Shown: one piece after another, positions 11,601 through 21,727 of the stretch
Layout of the letters: each line of letters opens with the position of its first letter
Numbering within the stretch: position 1 is the first letter of the stretch
Assembly (NCBI GenBank): GCA_963682055.1
Contig: OY821744.1
Location: 33,890,967 to 33,954,966, forward strand
Source of the DNA: Primula veris
Taxonomy: Eukaryota; Streptophyta; Magnoliopsida; Ericales; Primulaceae
Length of the DNA stretch: 64,000 nt
Direction of reading: 5' to 3'
Notes under the pieces: generated by a model
Database searches by the model: none
What the model was told of the DNA's origin: nothing
The model's input: the letters and a program-made list of their open reading frames with translations, nothing else
Translations under genes and position numbers: made by a program

Positions 11601-14600
11601 TTGCAATTACTGTTTTACTAATTTTGATAATACTACTAGGTCATGCTTTCGAAGCCCGGATATATGCAGAAAATGTTTCGAAAGGTTTTCTTCCTGCCAC
11701 CGGGGTTCTTCATCACTATCATCCCGTTCCAGTTTCATCTACAGGTATAATTCTGCAAAATTTATCATGTAGCGCTCAATTCCTCTTATTTGCAAAAATG
11801 CTGTCAGCTTTAGAGATTCCTGGTTGATTATATTTTCTGCCTTGTATGAAGTAAAGTGTGCTTAATAAGTAATCGGGTGAAGTCCCCATGCCTTGGTTTA
11901 ACTTTCAACTTGATCCCAATAGTTTCAGTTGCAACACTAATGGTCCTCATTTTATGCAGAGCTTCTATTTGGTATTCTTTGTTAATTGAAACAATGTTGG
12001 TCTCTATAGTTTGAGCAAGTTACATCAATAGTCTTTACATTTTAGATTGCTTTCACAAGTGTCTACTGTGTCTATGTATAATAATTTTGGTCCCTATACG
12101 AAGGAACCGCTGGTCCGCTGGTGTAACTTACTGGAACTATGGGGACTACTGTTGTTGTAACCAAAACTATGGGGACTATCATTGCAAGTTACCCAAACTA
12201 TGAGGACTATGGGGATATGTTCCCGTAATTAGGGGGACTGTTATTGTAATTTACCCTAAATAAATTTTTATCTGTCGTGTCTTGGCTTGTGAAGCTGAAC
12301 ATCATTAGCTTCTCTCAGACATGTAACGTTTTGAAAGAAGTCAACTTCCTTTGGTGTAATTAATTGTCGGATTGTTGTTCTTAACTTGTAAATTTTCCTT
12401 CTCTAATTCATTATCAATTCTTATTTACCAGTTCGAGTAGAAACTGGAGTTGAACAAGGGGATACCGTGAGCATGCATTACGATCCGATGATTGCTAAGC
12501 TTGTAGTGTGGGGTGAGAATCGTGCTGCAGCACTTGTGAAATTTAAAGACTGCTTGTCTAAGTTTCAGGTGTGAAATGTTTTGGAAATAAGTCTGCTTAA
12601 AAAAATGTGGTTATTATATTTAGAGTTGAGATATCCTACTTTTCCACATGCTGAGGCTAGCTTTAGACTTTTGTTAGATGGTACCGGGATCAAATCAGAT
12701 GCGCCCATACATATAATTTTTTAGAATTTCGGATGATCACAGCTATATTAAGCCTTAGATATTATAAGACCCATTATATAAAAAGCTTGTAACAGTTTTC
12801 ACATTCTCATATTCATGTAATAATCTATTTTCTCAGAAAAAACATTCATTTGTAGCCAGCCTTATCCGGATACTGCATCGGAGCCATATCCTTCCGTATA
12901 GGCTGGTCAAAGATAGAGTAGGTCAACAATACTCCAAAATGAGTATCCGTTCTCATATCCCCATTTCCTCCTCTACCATATAGTTTTTTTCTTTTCAGGA
13001 GTATTGGTGCTACTTAGTTTTAGACTATGTTATATCATGTAATTCTTGCATAACTAAACCAATTTGAGTATTTGACTTGCTTAAATTGATTAATTAAGTA
13101 TCTACTGTCTATTGGTTATGCAGGTTGCAGGTCTTCCGACTAACATAAACTTTCTTTCAAGACTTGCTAATCATCAAGCATTTGAAAATGGTGAAGTAGA
13201 AACCCACTTCATCGATCACTTTCGGAGTGACTTATTTGTTGATACAAGCAACCCGGAATTGGCACAAGAAGTAGAAAATTCTGCTAAATTAAGTGCATCA
13301 TTAGCAGCTGCATGTATGTGTGAAAAGGAACATGTAGCTTTGAAGCACAAACCCCCAGGTACATTTGGTTCTCAGAGCTTCTCTTACTTTCTCACCGTTT
13401 TGATAGAATTTTATATACTTACAAGATTTTCGTTTTAACTTATCTAGTGTCTTTTCATTTTAAAGATTGTATGCCTTTCAGGTGTTCTGTCTTTTGAAAT
13501 GATTGTAAGTTTTAGGGTTTCAGAATCATATCCGTTGGATTATTATAATAGGCAATAGTCGAATTTGGATTGGAATTAAATTGATAGAATTCAGTAGTTT
13601 TTTTTTTTGGGTTTGGTAGTTAAAGATAATCAATTTACTAAAAGGGATAACTTTCTGTTTTTTTTTTTTTTGTTTTTTTTTTATGTAGGGCTAACTTTCT
13701 GTTTATCCATCAATTTTGGAAATTTGTATCACATTTCTGATTAGGGCTTGGTATCCTACATCGAATGCAGGCAAACTTATTCTTTTTTTATGTTACATTG
13801 CGAATTATGCAGGGGGGCTCTCTGTTTGGTATGCTTATCCCCCTTTTCGAGTTAACCATAGTGCCACACGTACAATGGAGCTTGAGTGGGTCAATGAATA
13901 TGACGAAAGTGGTTCAAAGCTCTTAACCCTTTCCATCACGTATCAGCCAGATGGAACTTATGTAGTTAAGGTAATTCAATATGTGCTTATATTCATATAT
14001 AATTTATATAATTAAAAAAAAAGGAAAACAAAGCTTCTTATCATATTATCATATTCAAGGCTGTTGTGACCTTTTCCTTTCCTTCTAAATTTCTCACTTC
14101 TTATTTGCTCAGAACGGAGAAAGTGATTCGCCAGGTTTGGAAGTCAAAGTAGAACACTTAGAAGGCAATGAATTTAGAGTTGAAGCTGGTGGTTTAAGCA
14201 CGGATGTTACTGTTGCTCTTTATTCAAAGGTATGTTTTGTTTAGGAATTAGCACTATACCCCAGTCTTGCAAAACGTAAATATAATAATTCTTAGAATCA
14301 TTGAGGTGCTCCAAATTCATGTTTAGTGTATTTGACTACATCCACGAAATGAATATCTCATTTTTCTTTTCCATTTTGAATTTTACATTTTTTAAACTCA
14401 AAATTGGTAAGAAGCATCTATTCAACCACTGATTGTTAATAACTAAGCCTGTAGTGTATTATATTCATCCTCCAACACTGATTCCTTTGCATGTCGTATG
14501 TGTATCCTACTTAACTCCCAATAATCTTCTTTTAAAGTCCATCGAATTTTCATGTGATTAGTATAATTTGATTAATTGCTTGGTTGTTATTTTGGGGTCG

Positions 14601-15907
14601 TGCATTAATATCACATTATTACCATAGAAAAATACATATTAGATGTGATATTAGCTGCGTCATTTCCATTTCCATATTTGTAATCGTTATCTGTTTTTTG
14701 ATTTTCCAGGACAGCAATGAGCACATTCATATATGGCAGGGTTCAAACCATCAATATTTCCGGCAAAAATTCGGTTTTGTGCTCAATGATGACGAGGAAA
14801 CTCAAAACAAGCCTAGTTTTGATACATCCTCTCATCGTCCAGGAGCCGTTCTGGCACCTATGTCTGGTTTAGTAGTCAAGGTTCTTGTGAGCAATGGGAC
14901 AAATGTTGAAAAAGGACAACCTATATTAGTCATGGAAGCAATGAAGATGGAGGTTAGTGCTCAAGCTGGTTAATTCCTATTCGTTAGTAATCAAAATATT
15001 TATTTTCAAGAGATACCTATAACTTTTCAGGGAGATTAAGAAAACCTGGTTAACATGGTAAAAACAATCGAAAATATTTTCAGCAGTTCTCATTGTATGT
15101 CCCCTGTTATACAACTTTTGATAATATGGAAAAAAAATCTTTGTTGATGTATATGCGCGTTAGATGAGGTAGTTTTACTAGGTTGACCACTTTAGCTAAC
15201 TTTTTCATTAAGGAAACTGTACTGTACTCATATATATGGATGGACGAAATTAAAAATATGGACCATCTTTTAGAGAGAGATAGATTGTAGATAATTCTAC
15301 ATTATTTGAATTCCAAAAGATGGAGAAATCCAATAGAAAACGGCTAAACAGCTATTTGCAAAACAGTGGATGTCTTACTGGTCGATTGTTAAATTTATTT
15401 TCACTTTCTATTTTCTAATAGCACGTTGTGAAGGCACCATCTGCTGGGTGTATATCTGGGCTTAAAGTTGCTGCAGGCCAACAAGTGTCCGATAGTAGTA
15501 TACTCTTCAGTGTCGAGGTATTGCATATGCTCATAAAAAAAAAAACTACCTTTATATTTACACTTTCATCTGACTATCTGAGTAACTGTTATTTGTATGT
15601 GCTCAGGCTTCATTTGCATATCCATTCCATGTATCAGTACAATAAACTAGTCAGCTTGGTAATCGAGTTTCATATTAGTGTTTTTTAGTTTTAGCAGACT
15701 GTTTATGCCATTTTGTACCATATGGGAATTACACTTAATCTCATATAATTTGGCGGCGTTGACATAAAAATTGGGAGAAAATTATGGGTTCTGCACGCAT
15801 CACCATTATGGGTTCTGACAAAATGAAACCATATAGTTGGTACCTAATATTTTCTTGTTTTTGTTATTATGGGTTCTGAATCCACTTGTTTTGCTTACCA
15901 GGATTAA
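5607..15907 (+). CDS. MCCA: 3-methylcrotonyl-CoA carboxylase alpha (biotin-containing) subunit
   Basis: Mitochondrial enzyme of leucine breakdown; this subunit carboxylates its own biotin with ATP and bicarbonate. Exons: 5607-5930, 7350-7471, 8419-8566, 9081-9218, 9774-9869, 9944-10003, 10763-10855, 10942-11053, 11640-11744, 12432-12568, 13124-13358, 13813-13970, 14113-14229, 14710-14952, 15422-15517, 15902-15907. All introns are GT..AG and phases join, giving 729 aa, near the usual plant length (about 730). The Arg/Ser-rich N-terminus fits a mitochondrial targeting peptide. Biotin carboxylase domain: [10 protein letters not shown] at the start, ATP-binding GGGGK (about 194-198), ERDCS (258-262), [14 protein letters not shown] (321-334). 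Biotinyl domain: EAMKM (691-695) with biotin Lys about 694. The last exon, coding only Asp-stop, is inferred. Intron 1 holds a minisatellite, intron 2 a hAT MITE, and the exon 7 acceptor is duplicated. Confidence 0.95.
6050..6905. repeat. Minisatellite with CCACGTCA motif in MCCA intron 1
   Basis: A tandem array of about 21-24 bp units of the form GCCACGTCATCAGTTATCTC, often paired into roughly 45-bp units with spacers such as CTCTTAATCGAGTAAATACT or AATATTATCAAGTAATTA. I count about 20 exact CCACGTCA copies plus variants (CACGTTA, CACATCA). Each unit carries an ACGT core of the type bound by plant bZIP factors. Whether this matters for expression is unknown. Confidence 0.9.
6834..6890 (+). 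repeat. Partial duplicate of MCCA exon 1 inside intron 1
   Basis: The segment containing GCTCGGGATAGCTATTTGAG and GCCGATCGGATTATT repeats exon 1 positions about 5845-5907 with a few changes. It ends in the minisatellite motif GCCACGTCA. It is non-coding here, lying at the downstream edge of the array. Confidence 0.88.
7584..7799. mobile_element. hAT-type MITE, CCGAA-rich family (216 bp)
   Basis: Terminal inverted repeats TAGGGTTGGG..CCCAGCCCTA, flanked on both sides by the perfect 8-bp duplication TTCACAGT (7576-7583 and 7800-7807). The interior consists of CGGTTCGGTTTT runs. It lies in intron 2 of MCCA. The 8-bp duplication and terminal motif fit hAT elements. The Phe/Arg/Ser-rich frames here are not genes. 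Confidence 0.88.
9300..9665. repeat. Palindromic dispersed repeat, copy 1 (MCCA intron 4)
   Basis: It carries phrases such as CTATTGATCCCCATAGTTTGAG and, inverted, AAACTATGAGGATAAGCAGTG and CAAACCATGAGGACCAGTGGT. A related copy sits at 11870-12265. A foldable non-coding element; superfamily not assigned. Confidence 0.55.
10701..10772 (+). repeat. 40-bp tandem duplication across the exon 7 acceptor of MCCA
   Basis: AGTCCCTTTCTGATTTCTAA and the following AGGCAGTTGGCT occur at 10701-10732 and again at 10741-10772, exactly 40 bp apart. Both copies hold the same acceptor (..CTAAAG, then GCAGTTGGC). The downstream one (exon start 10763) keeps the frame; the upstream one (exon start 10723) would read Ala-Val-Gly-stop. 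Confidence 0.92.
11870..12265. repeat. Palindromic dispersed repeat, copy 2 (MCCA intron 9)
   Basis: Related to the repeat at 9300-9665: phrases like CCAATAGTTTCAGTTGCAAC on one side and ACCAAAACTATGGGGACTAT on the other are inverted with respect to each other. Non-coding. Confidence 0.55.
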
Positions 15908-16110
15908 TGACATGCTTGTGAACCTTGATGGCCTAGTAAAGGCAGAGCTTTTATGAACTTGGGATCACAAAGCTATGACCAAATGGCTGAGACCAGAAAA
16001 AAAGTGCAAGCTTCATGTGGAATTAGTCTCGGTTTTATATTGTTGTAAATAAACTTATGCATCAATGTCAGATGTACAGAAGTTTACAATCTTTTGTTGA
16101 TGGTCGCTTT
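15908..16110 (+). terminator. MCCA 3' UTR and probable polyadenylation region
   Basis: Downstream of the inferred stop codon a TTGT-rich stretch is followed by AAATAAA near 16047, a plausible near-upstream polyadenylation element. The cleavage site cannot be fixed from sequence alone. Confidence 0.45.
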
Positions 16111-16479
16111 TGTTTAATAATGTGTCTGAAACGTTTATTCTTACAAGTTTTTTGCAATAGAATTCTCATTACCTCTATGAATGTCAGTTTTCATTTTGCT
16201 TCTCAATAACCGATAGATTTAGCTCGGTATATGTGACTTGTGGGAACAGCCGTGTTTTTTTGCTTTACGAGACGGTTGAAAATGCTCCAGTGAAAAGTTT
16301 GAAACATAAGCTGGCTGGATAGTACAGTCCGCAAAAAGCTCTTAATCTAAGTCATTTCCCCTTGTAGATATTTGAATGTTTTGCTTAAAATCTTAAAATA
16401 GTTTTAACTTTGACTGGTAAGGTAAATATCCATTTTTTTTTGGGTCCAGTAAATTTAAGCTGGATGTGCCAAAGTTTTT

Positions 16480-16930
16480 TTCAGTCTCAGATAAAACCGG
16501 CTTATTGCGTAAAAGCTGTAGTTTACAGTAGAATAACAAGAATTTACTATGCCAAGGCAACCGGATCAGCAACTTTAACCATTTTATCCGACCTAACCCA
16601 TTTTATATCTTTTAAGTAACCGATTACATTTACATTAAATTTCAACTTCATTATTAATTGTTTTATAGTAACCCTATATTATTTATTTTTATTTGTTTAT
16701 TATTATTTGATAATCATAACAATATTTGAATCATAAAAATATGGACCCCATGATAATTTATTACTATTATATTCATTTAGCGAATCATATACATTGCTCG
16801 TATATAAGGTAACTTTTGTGTTTTCTGAAATTTAAGAAATTTATAAGATTCATACATGATACTTTTTATACTATAATTATCAAATTTTTAAAAAAATTAT
16901 ATTTTGAGATAAGATCTAATATGACTCTGT
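16480..16930 (+). repeat. Dispersed repeat family A, copy 1 (no nested insertion)
   Basis: It shares ATCAGCAACTTTAACCATTT, TTTATTACTATTATATTCA and related blocks with 40985-41345. In reverse orientation it matches 19450-20045 and 47335-47935. It shows the empty form of the site that holds a Stowaway element in those two copies. Confidence 0.72.
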
Positions 16931-17700
16931 CTAGCATATGATATGATATCATGGGATCCCTATCATTGATGTAACTGATTCTGAGTACTAGAATTGGACT
17001 AAACTTGTCTCATAAACTAACACTATCGTAAACACGATATATTATAATTTATGGTGCGTCGTCAACTAAAAACCCAACACATGTTGATGAACTCAAAAAT
17101 AAATATTTTAAAATTAATTTAAAATTAAAACTAAAACTTTTTTATTGGTTGACAAACCATTAATTATAGTACATCGGGTTCATATTAGCGTTTCTACATC
17201 AACAACCGGGTAACATATGCTTGTGCTTCTCTATCAAGTTTCATTTTTGTGCGATATGAATCACTTTTCAACGTGTGAGTGGTCCTGTCATATTCCATTT
17301 TCAAATCTCAAGTTATCTTCTAACATAGTTTTCGTCTGATACTCATAATACATATCAGTAAACATTTTTCTTATAGCTTCTTACACGGTTTAGTCACTTT
17401 ATTAAGACTTAAAAGATTATTATGAAACTTAAGAAAAACTTCAGAAAACATTGTACGCAATTTTGCTAGCGTCTTAACAAGGTTCTGAACGAAATTTTCA
17501 AAGTGCACAGACGACAACACCAGTTGACACTGCTTCGTCAATTAGTAATGGACGCTTCTTGTTTTGGCGTGTCGAAGATTTGTTTGTATGTTTATTAGTT
17601 ATAAATGGTGTAAAAGACATATTGCCATATTTTCTATCTAGTAAATAGGACATCAAAGTTTGTCCAAGTTGGTAGCCGCATGGCTTTTAAGTATTTATTT

Positions 17701-18345
17701 GTCCGGTGTGCTTATTCAGGCTCCTCGTCGTATAAAGATACCAATAAATTTAGGCTACAACTCGCCCTCTCAGCAAAGAGTCGGCTTTGAAGTGTCTGGT
17801 GTGCTTATTCATACTCCTCATCGTATAAGGATACTAATAAACTTAGGCTGCAGTTCGTCCTCTCAACAAAGAGTCGGCTTTGAAGTGTCTGGTGTGCTTA
17901 TTCAGACTCCTCGTCGTATAAGGATACCAATAAACTTAGGCTACAACTCGTGCTCTCAACAGAGAGTCGGCTTTTAAATGTCTGGTGTGCTTATTAAAGC
18001 TTCTCGTCGTATAAAGATACCAATAAACTTATGCTACAGTTCGTCCTCTCAACAAAGAGGCGACTTTTAAGTGTCTGTTGTGCTTATTCAAGCTTCTCGT
18101 CGTATAAAAATACCAATAAATTTAGGTTACAGCTCGCCCTCTCAACAAAGAGGCGACTTTTAAGTGTCTGGTGTGCTTATTCAAGCTTCTCGTCGTATAA
18201 AAATACCAATAAACTTAGGCTATAACTCGTCCTCTCAACAAAGAGACGACTTTTAAGTGTCTGTTGTGCTTATTCAATCTTTTCATCGTATAAAAATACC
18301 AATAAATTTAGACTACAGATTGTCCTCTTAGCAAAGAGGCGTTGA
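17701..18345. repeat. 93-bp tandem repeat, seven units
   Basis: Units begin GTCTGGTGTGCTTATTCA at 17701, 17794, 17887, 17980, 18073, 18166 and 18259, exactly 93 bp apart. Each runs through CGTCGTATAA and CAATAAACTTAGGCT to CTCTCAACAAAGAG. Because 93 is a multiple of 3, the first three units stay open as a 31-residue repeat; stop codons at the unit end break the later ones. A minisatellite rather than a gene. Confidence 0.92.
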
Positions 18346-18812
18346 GTCCAGTTCTTATAAATGGGTTCGTGTGATAACGGTTTTAATAATGATATAATAA
18401 AAAAGGGACGTGGGGTTATTGTACAATTTAAGTTTAGTACCAAGTTACTGATTCCCACATGGTATCGTGTCTTTTACGTACTTTGTTACTTATAATATAA
18501 GAAATCAAAATTTGGTGCATTCATTTCACTTTTATCTTTTTTTGAATTGCCCATGTTTATGTAATTGCGTTTCAATTATCCACTTAGATTTTCTTACGCT
18601 ACCTTTTCACTTTTGGATTAATATAAGAAAAATGCATATAACGTGAACTTCTTAATTTGATAACTATGTAATTTATAATGGAAGTTTTAGGAAGAGCACA
18701 CGACTTGTTCATTTACTACTAATGTACCATACTACACGTGCACTAAACATACTTGTTTATCACTTAAAACCATCATATCATACCATTATCAACTCAGTCG
18801 TGATAAAATATA

Positions 18813-18975
18813 TTCCATCCGTTCTCAATTAATTGTCTATTACGAAATTACGTGCAATTTTGACCGGACAATAACTTGTATCAAAATTTTCATTTTGACA
18901 ATTTTGATACATATTATAAACCGATCAAAATTACACGTAATTTCATAGAGCACAATTAATTGGGAACGGATGGAA
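18813..18975. mobile_element. Stowaway-type MITE (163 bp)
   Basis: A perfect 12-bp terminal inverted repeat TTCCATCCGTTC..GAACGGATGGAA, flanked by TA on both sides (18811-18812 and 18976-18977). The terminus resembles the CTCCCTCCGT ends of Tc1/mariner-derived Stowaway elements. Confidence 0.85.
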
Positions 18976-19392
18976 TATCATATTTTTTTTTTTTTTTCTA
19001 TGTATGATCAAGAAATAGGCGTTTATCAAAAACTCTATAGTCAAAATCTAAATGGTTTGTTTCGCTGATTGTTTCAAATTCATGAGAAAAATCAAATTCG
19101 ATGATTTAATGTTATCACCTCACATTTACCTAATTCCATGTTTCCATTGTGTTATTCCATTTTAGTTGTGTCCATTTTCATGAAATAGAAAACTAGCTTT
19201 TAAGATAATTTACATTTTTTTTTTACTTCTCACACTAAGTTTATTAAAATGTGTAAAAAATCAATACAAAATAAATATAAATTCAAATTGAAGGATGTCA
19301 CATGACGTGATAACATGTCACATGTCTTACTTGTACTAGCATGAGTTTCATCACTCGGTCATGCTGCTATCTCACAAATCCCCACCCTATAA

Positions 19393-19395
<3 letters not shown>

Positions 19396-19440
<45 letters not shown>
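19396..19440. repeat. (TA)n microsatellite
   Basis: About 45 bp of uninterrupted AT dinucleotides in intergenic DNA. Confidence 0.95.
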
Positions 19441-19445
<5 letters not shown>

Positions 19446-19449
19446 CACC

Positions 19450-20045
19450 ATCCGTATATGATTTATCAAAATATTTTTTTTTTAAATTTTGATGATTATG
19501 GTATAAAAAGTGACATATACGAGAAACCCTATAAATTCCTTAAATTTAACTGATCACAAGATTCATCTTATATACGAAGAATGTATATGATTTACTAAAT
19601 TAATATTCTCTCCGTCCCTAAACAAATGTCCTATACGAAAATACATATAATTTTAATCGATAATTTTTTCATATATAGATTGCCGGAAAAAATTATTTCA
19701 AAAGTTAATCACGTAGTTTATGGTTAGAATTATATGATGAAATTTTCAATTTTTTCATTTCGATAATTTTGATATGAGAATTTTGATGGTTAAAATTACA
19801 TGTATTTTCGTAAGGGATATTTGTTTAAGGACGGAGGGAGTATAATAGTAATAAACTATCATGTGGTCCATATTTTTGTGGTTGTAATATTGTTATGATT
19901 ATTAAAATATAATAATAAAAAAAATATAGGGTTATTATAAGAAAATTAATAAGTAAGCTAGAATTTTGTGTAAATGTAAACGATTTTTTAAAAGCTATAA
20001 AATGTGTTAGGTTTGACTGAATGGTTGAGATAGGTGGTATGTATG
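19450..20045 (-). repeat. Dispersed repeat family A, copy 2, with nested Stowaway element
   Basis: Reverse-oriented relative to the copy at 16480. Shared blocks include TTTGATGATTATGGTATA at the left and AATAGTAATAAACTATCATG after the nested element. The insert at 19606-19840 splits it. Confidence 0.72.
19606..19840. mobile_element. Stowaway-type MITE nested in repeat A
   Basis: Ends TTCTCTCCGTCCCTAAACAA and TTGTTTAAGGACGGAGGGAG are inverted repeats, flanked by TA (19604-19605 and 19841-19842). The interior is a long palindrome around CATATAGATTGCCGG. Closely related to 47467-47701. Confidence 0.88.
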
Positions 20046-21077
20046 CACTTGGTACATCATTATTACTTATTTTATTATTCCCTATCTAACATTTGATAAT
20101 TTATATGGAAAACAACGTCTAACTTTTACCGGTTTTGAATATTTAACTAAATTGTCGAAACGAAAAATTTTAATTTTTTTCTACATAGTTCAAATATTAA
20201 ACTATATGATAGAATTTTAAAAAAAATTATTTCGCCAACTTAAATACGAGTTATTTATCGGTCAAAGTTGCGTGGGGGTTGGACGGCATGGTTCGGGAGT
20301 ATCTCCGGCAGTACTAATTTCACTTTATTAAGAAAATAATAATAAAATTTCTCCAAAAAACAAAAACAAATAATGAAATAAACAAAGAACAAATGAAACA
20401 TTGATCATAATATAACGTATAATTATCTTCAAACATAATACTACAAAACCAAACTTAAGTAAAATGAGATTTATTTACCTTATCAAAACTACTAATTGTT
20501 ACCCAAAAAATGTAAATTAAAAAAATATTATTTTTTTCGTGTTATTTTAACATTATTTGGTACGTTGGCATCTAAGCTGAGGGACTGATATGACTAGACC
20601 AGGGGATACTAATATGTGTGATAAAGTATTAAACAAATTCATAAATTAGGTATAATTTAAGTTATTTATACAATATAATTAAATCAAAATATTTTTGGGT
20701 TGTTTGGTGGCCGGTCACATTTGAAGAAGTTTTTTGTTTATATTTCACACTACTCTCACAAGATTTGTAAATTTAAGTCACCTTACAAGTGATAAAAAAG
20801 ATATTATTTTCGTAACTTTTTGGTATTTTTTTTACTTAATAATTCAAACAAATACTAAAAAAAACTAAAAAAAGCTAAAAAAAAAAACAGAAAAGCTGTT
20901 TTTAACACTATATTATAAATTGTTTAAAATTGTTTTTTATATTATAAATTTATTTTTATTTTTTTTTGGCATATTTATTAAGCAATTTCTAGTTGATTAT
21001 TAAAACTTTTACTTTCTCGATCTGGAATTAAAAATATGTCGTGATTATCTCATCCCGACCCATCAGGTACCCGAATG
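20046..21077. other. AT-rich intergenic DNA with a Stowaway-like remnant
   Basis: Around 20082-20265 there are blocks (TAAATTGTCGAAACG, TTATCGGTCAAAGTTGCG) typical of the Stowaway-like family, without clean ends. Nothing else recognised. Confidence 0.4.
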
Positions 21078-21402
21078 TAGGGCTGGACGAAAAACCGGAA
21101 AAACCGAACCGAACCGATAACCGAACCGAAAAAAACCGAAAAAGAAAAACCGAAAAATTTTCAGGTCGGTTTCGGTTTTCAGTAAAACCGAACCGAAAAA
21201 GACAGAAAAAAACCGAAAAAGACCGAAAAATAAAAAATAAAAAATAAAACCGAAAAAAACCGAAACTGGACCGAAAAAACCGGTCTGGTTCGGTCCAAAA
21301 AATAAAAAGACCGAAACCGAAAAAAACCGAACCGAAAAATATACTCGGTTTCGGTTTCGGTTTTACCAAAAACCGAACCGGACCGAATCGAACCCAACCC
21401 TA
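21078..21402. mobile_element. hAT-type MITE, CCGAA-rich family (325 bp)
   Basis: Termini TAGGGCTGGACG..CCCAACCCTA are inverted repeats, flanked by the perfect 8-bp duplication CCCGAATG (21070-21077 and 21403-21410). Interior of CCGAAAAAACCGAA runs. Same family as 7584-7799 and 40751-40947, about 325 bp upstream of the methyltransferase start codon. Confidence 0.88.
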
Positions 21403-21727
21403 CCCGAATGGTCGGTTATTCAAAATTTCCAATTCTTATCGAGTCGGAATTCAGATTGATTCATTTTCGGGCCCGACCCGGACCCACCGCTACTTGTAAC
21501 ATAGTTAGTGGGTTTTGGCAGGATGACAAATCTGAAATCCCCATCCCTATAAAATAGTAGTACAAAACCCAAATCTACATTACAACATGAAATTGAGTTT
21601 CATTCTAGAGTCTTAAGACTTTAATTTGCCAATTATAATTTATACATGGCTTGTCTTTGAATTTTCACAATAAATAAATAAACCTTAAATACTTATTTTG
21701 ATTATCTATAATAGTTTAGTAGATTTA

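Noticed and set aside
15518..15688. Read-through of MCCA exon 15 to a stop at 15688
   Set aside because: The added residues are not like carboxylase C-termini and a good donor lies at 15518; a tiny last exon (Asp-stop) is preferred, though not proven.
17660..17977. 105-residue open frame over the 93-bp repeats, as a gene
   Set aside because: It exists because the unit length is a multiple of three; later units carry stops and no start or family supports it.
21028..21397. Several long frames rich in Phe/Arg/Ser or Lys/Pro/Asn
   Set aside because: They are translations of the CCGAA-rich MITE in different frames; the same composition appears at 5134-5409, 7555-7941 and 40704-40901.
21698..21727. 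Upstream in-frame start for the methyltransferase
   Set aside because: The ten extra residues do not resemble the family; the ATG at 21728 gives the usual length.
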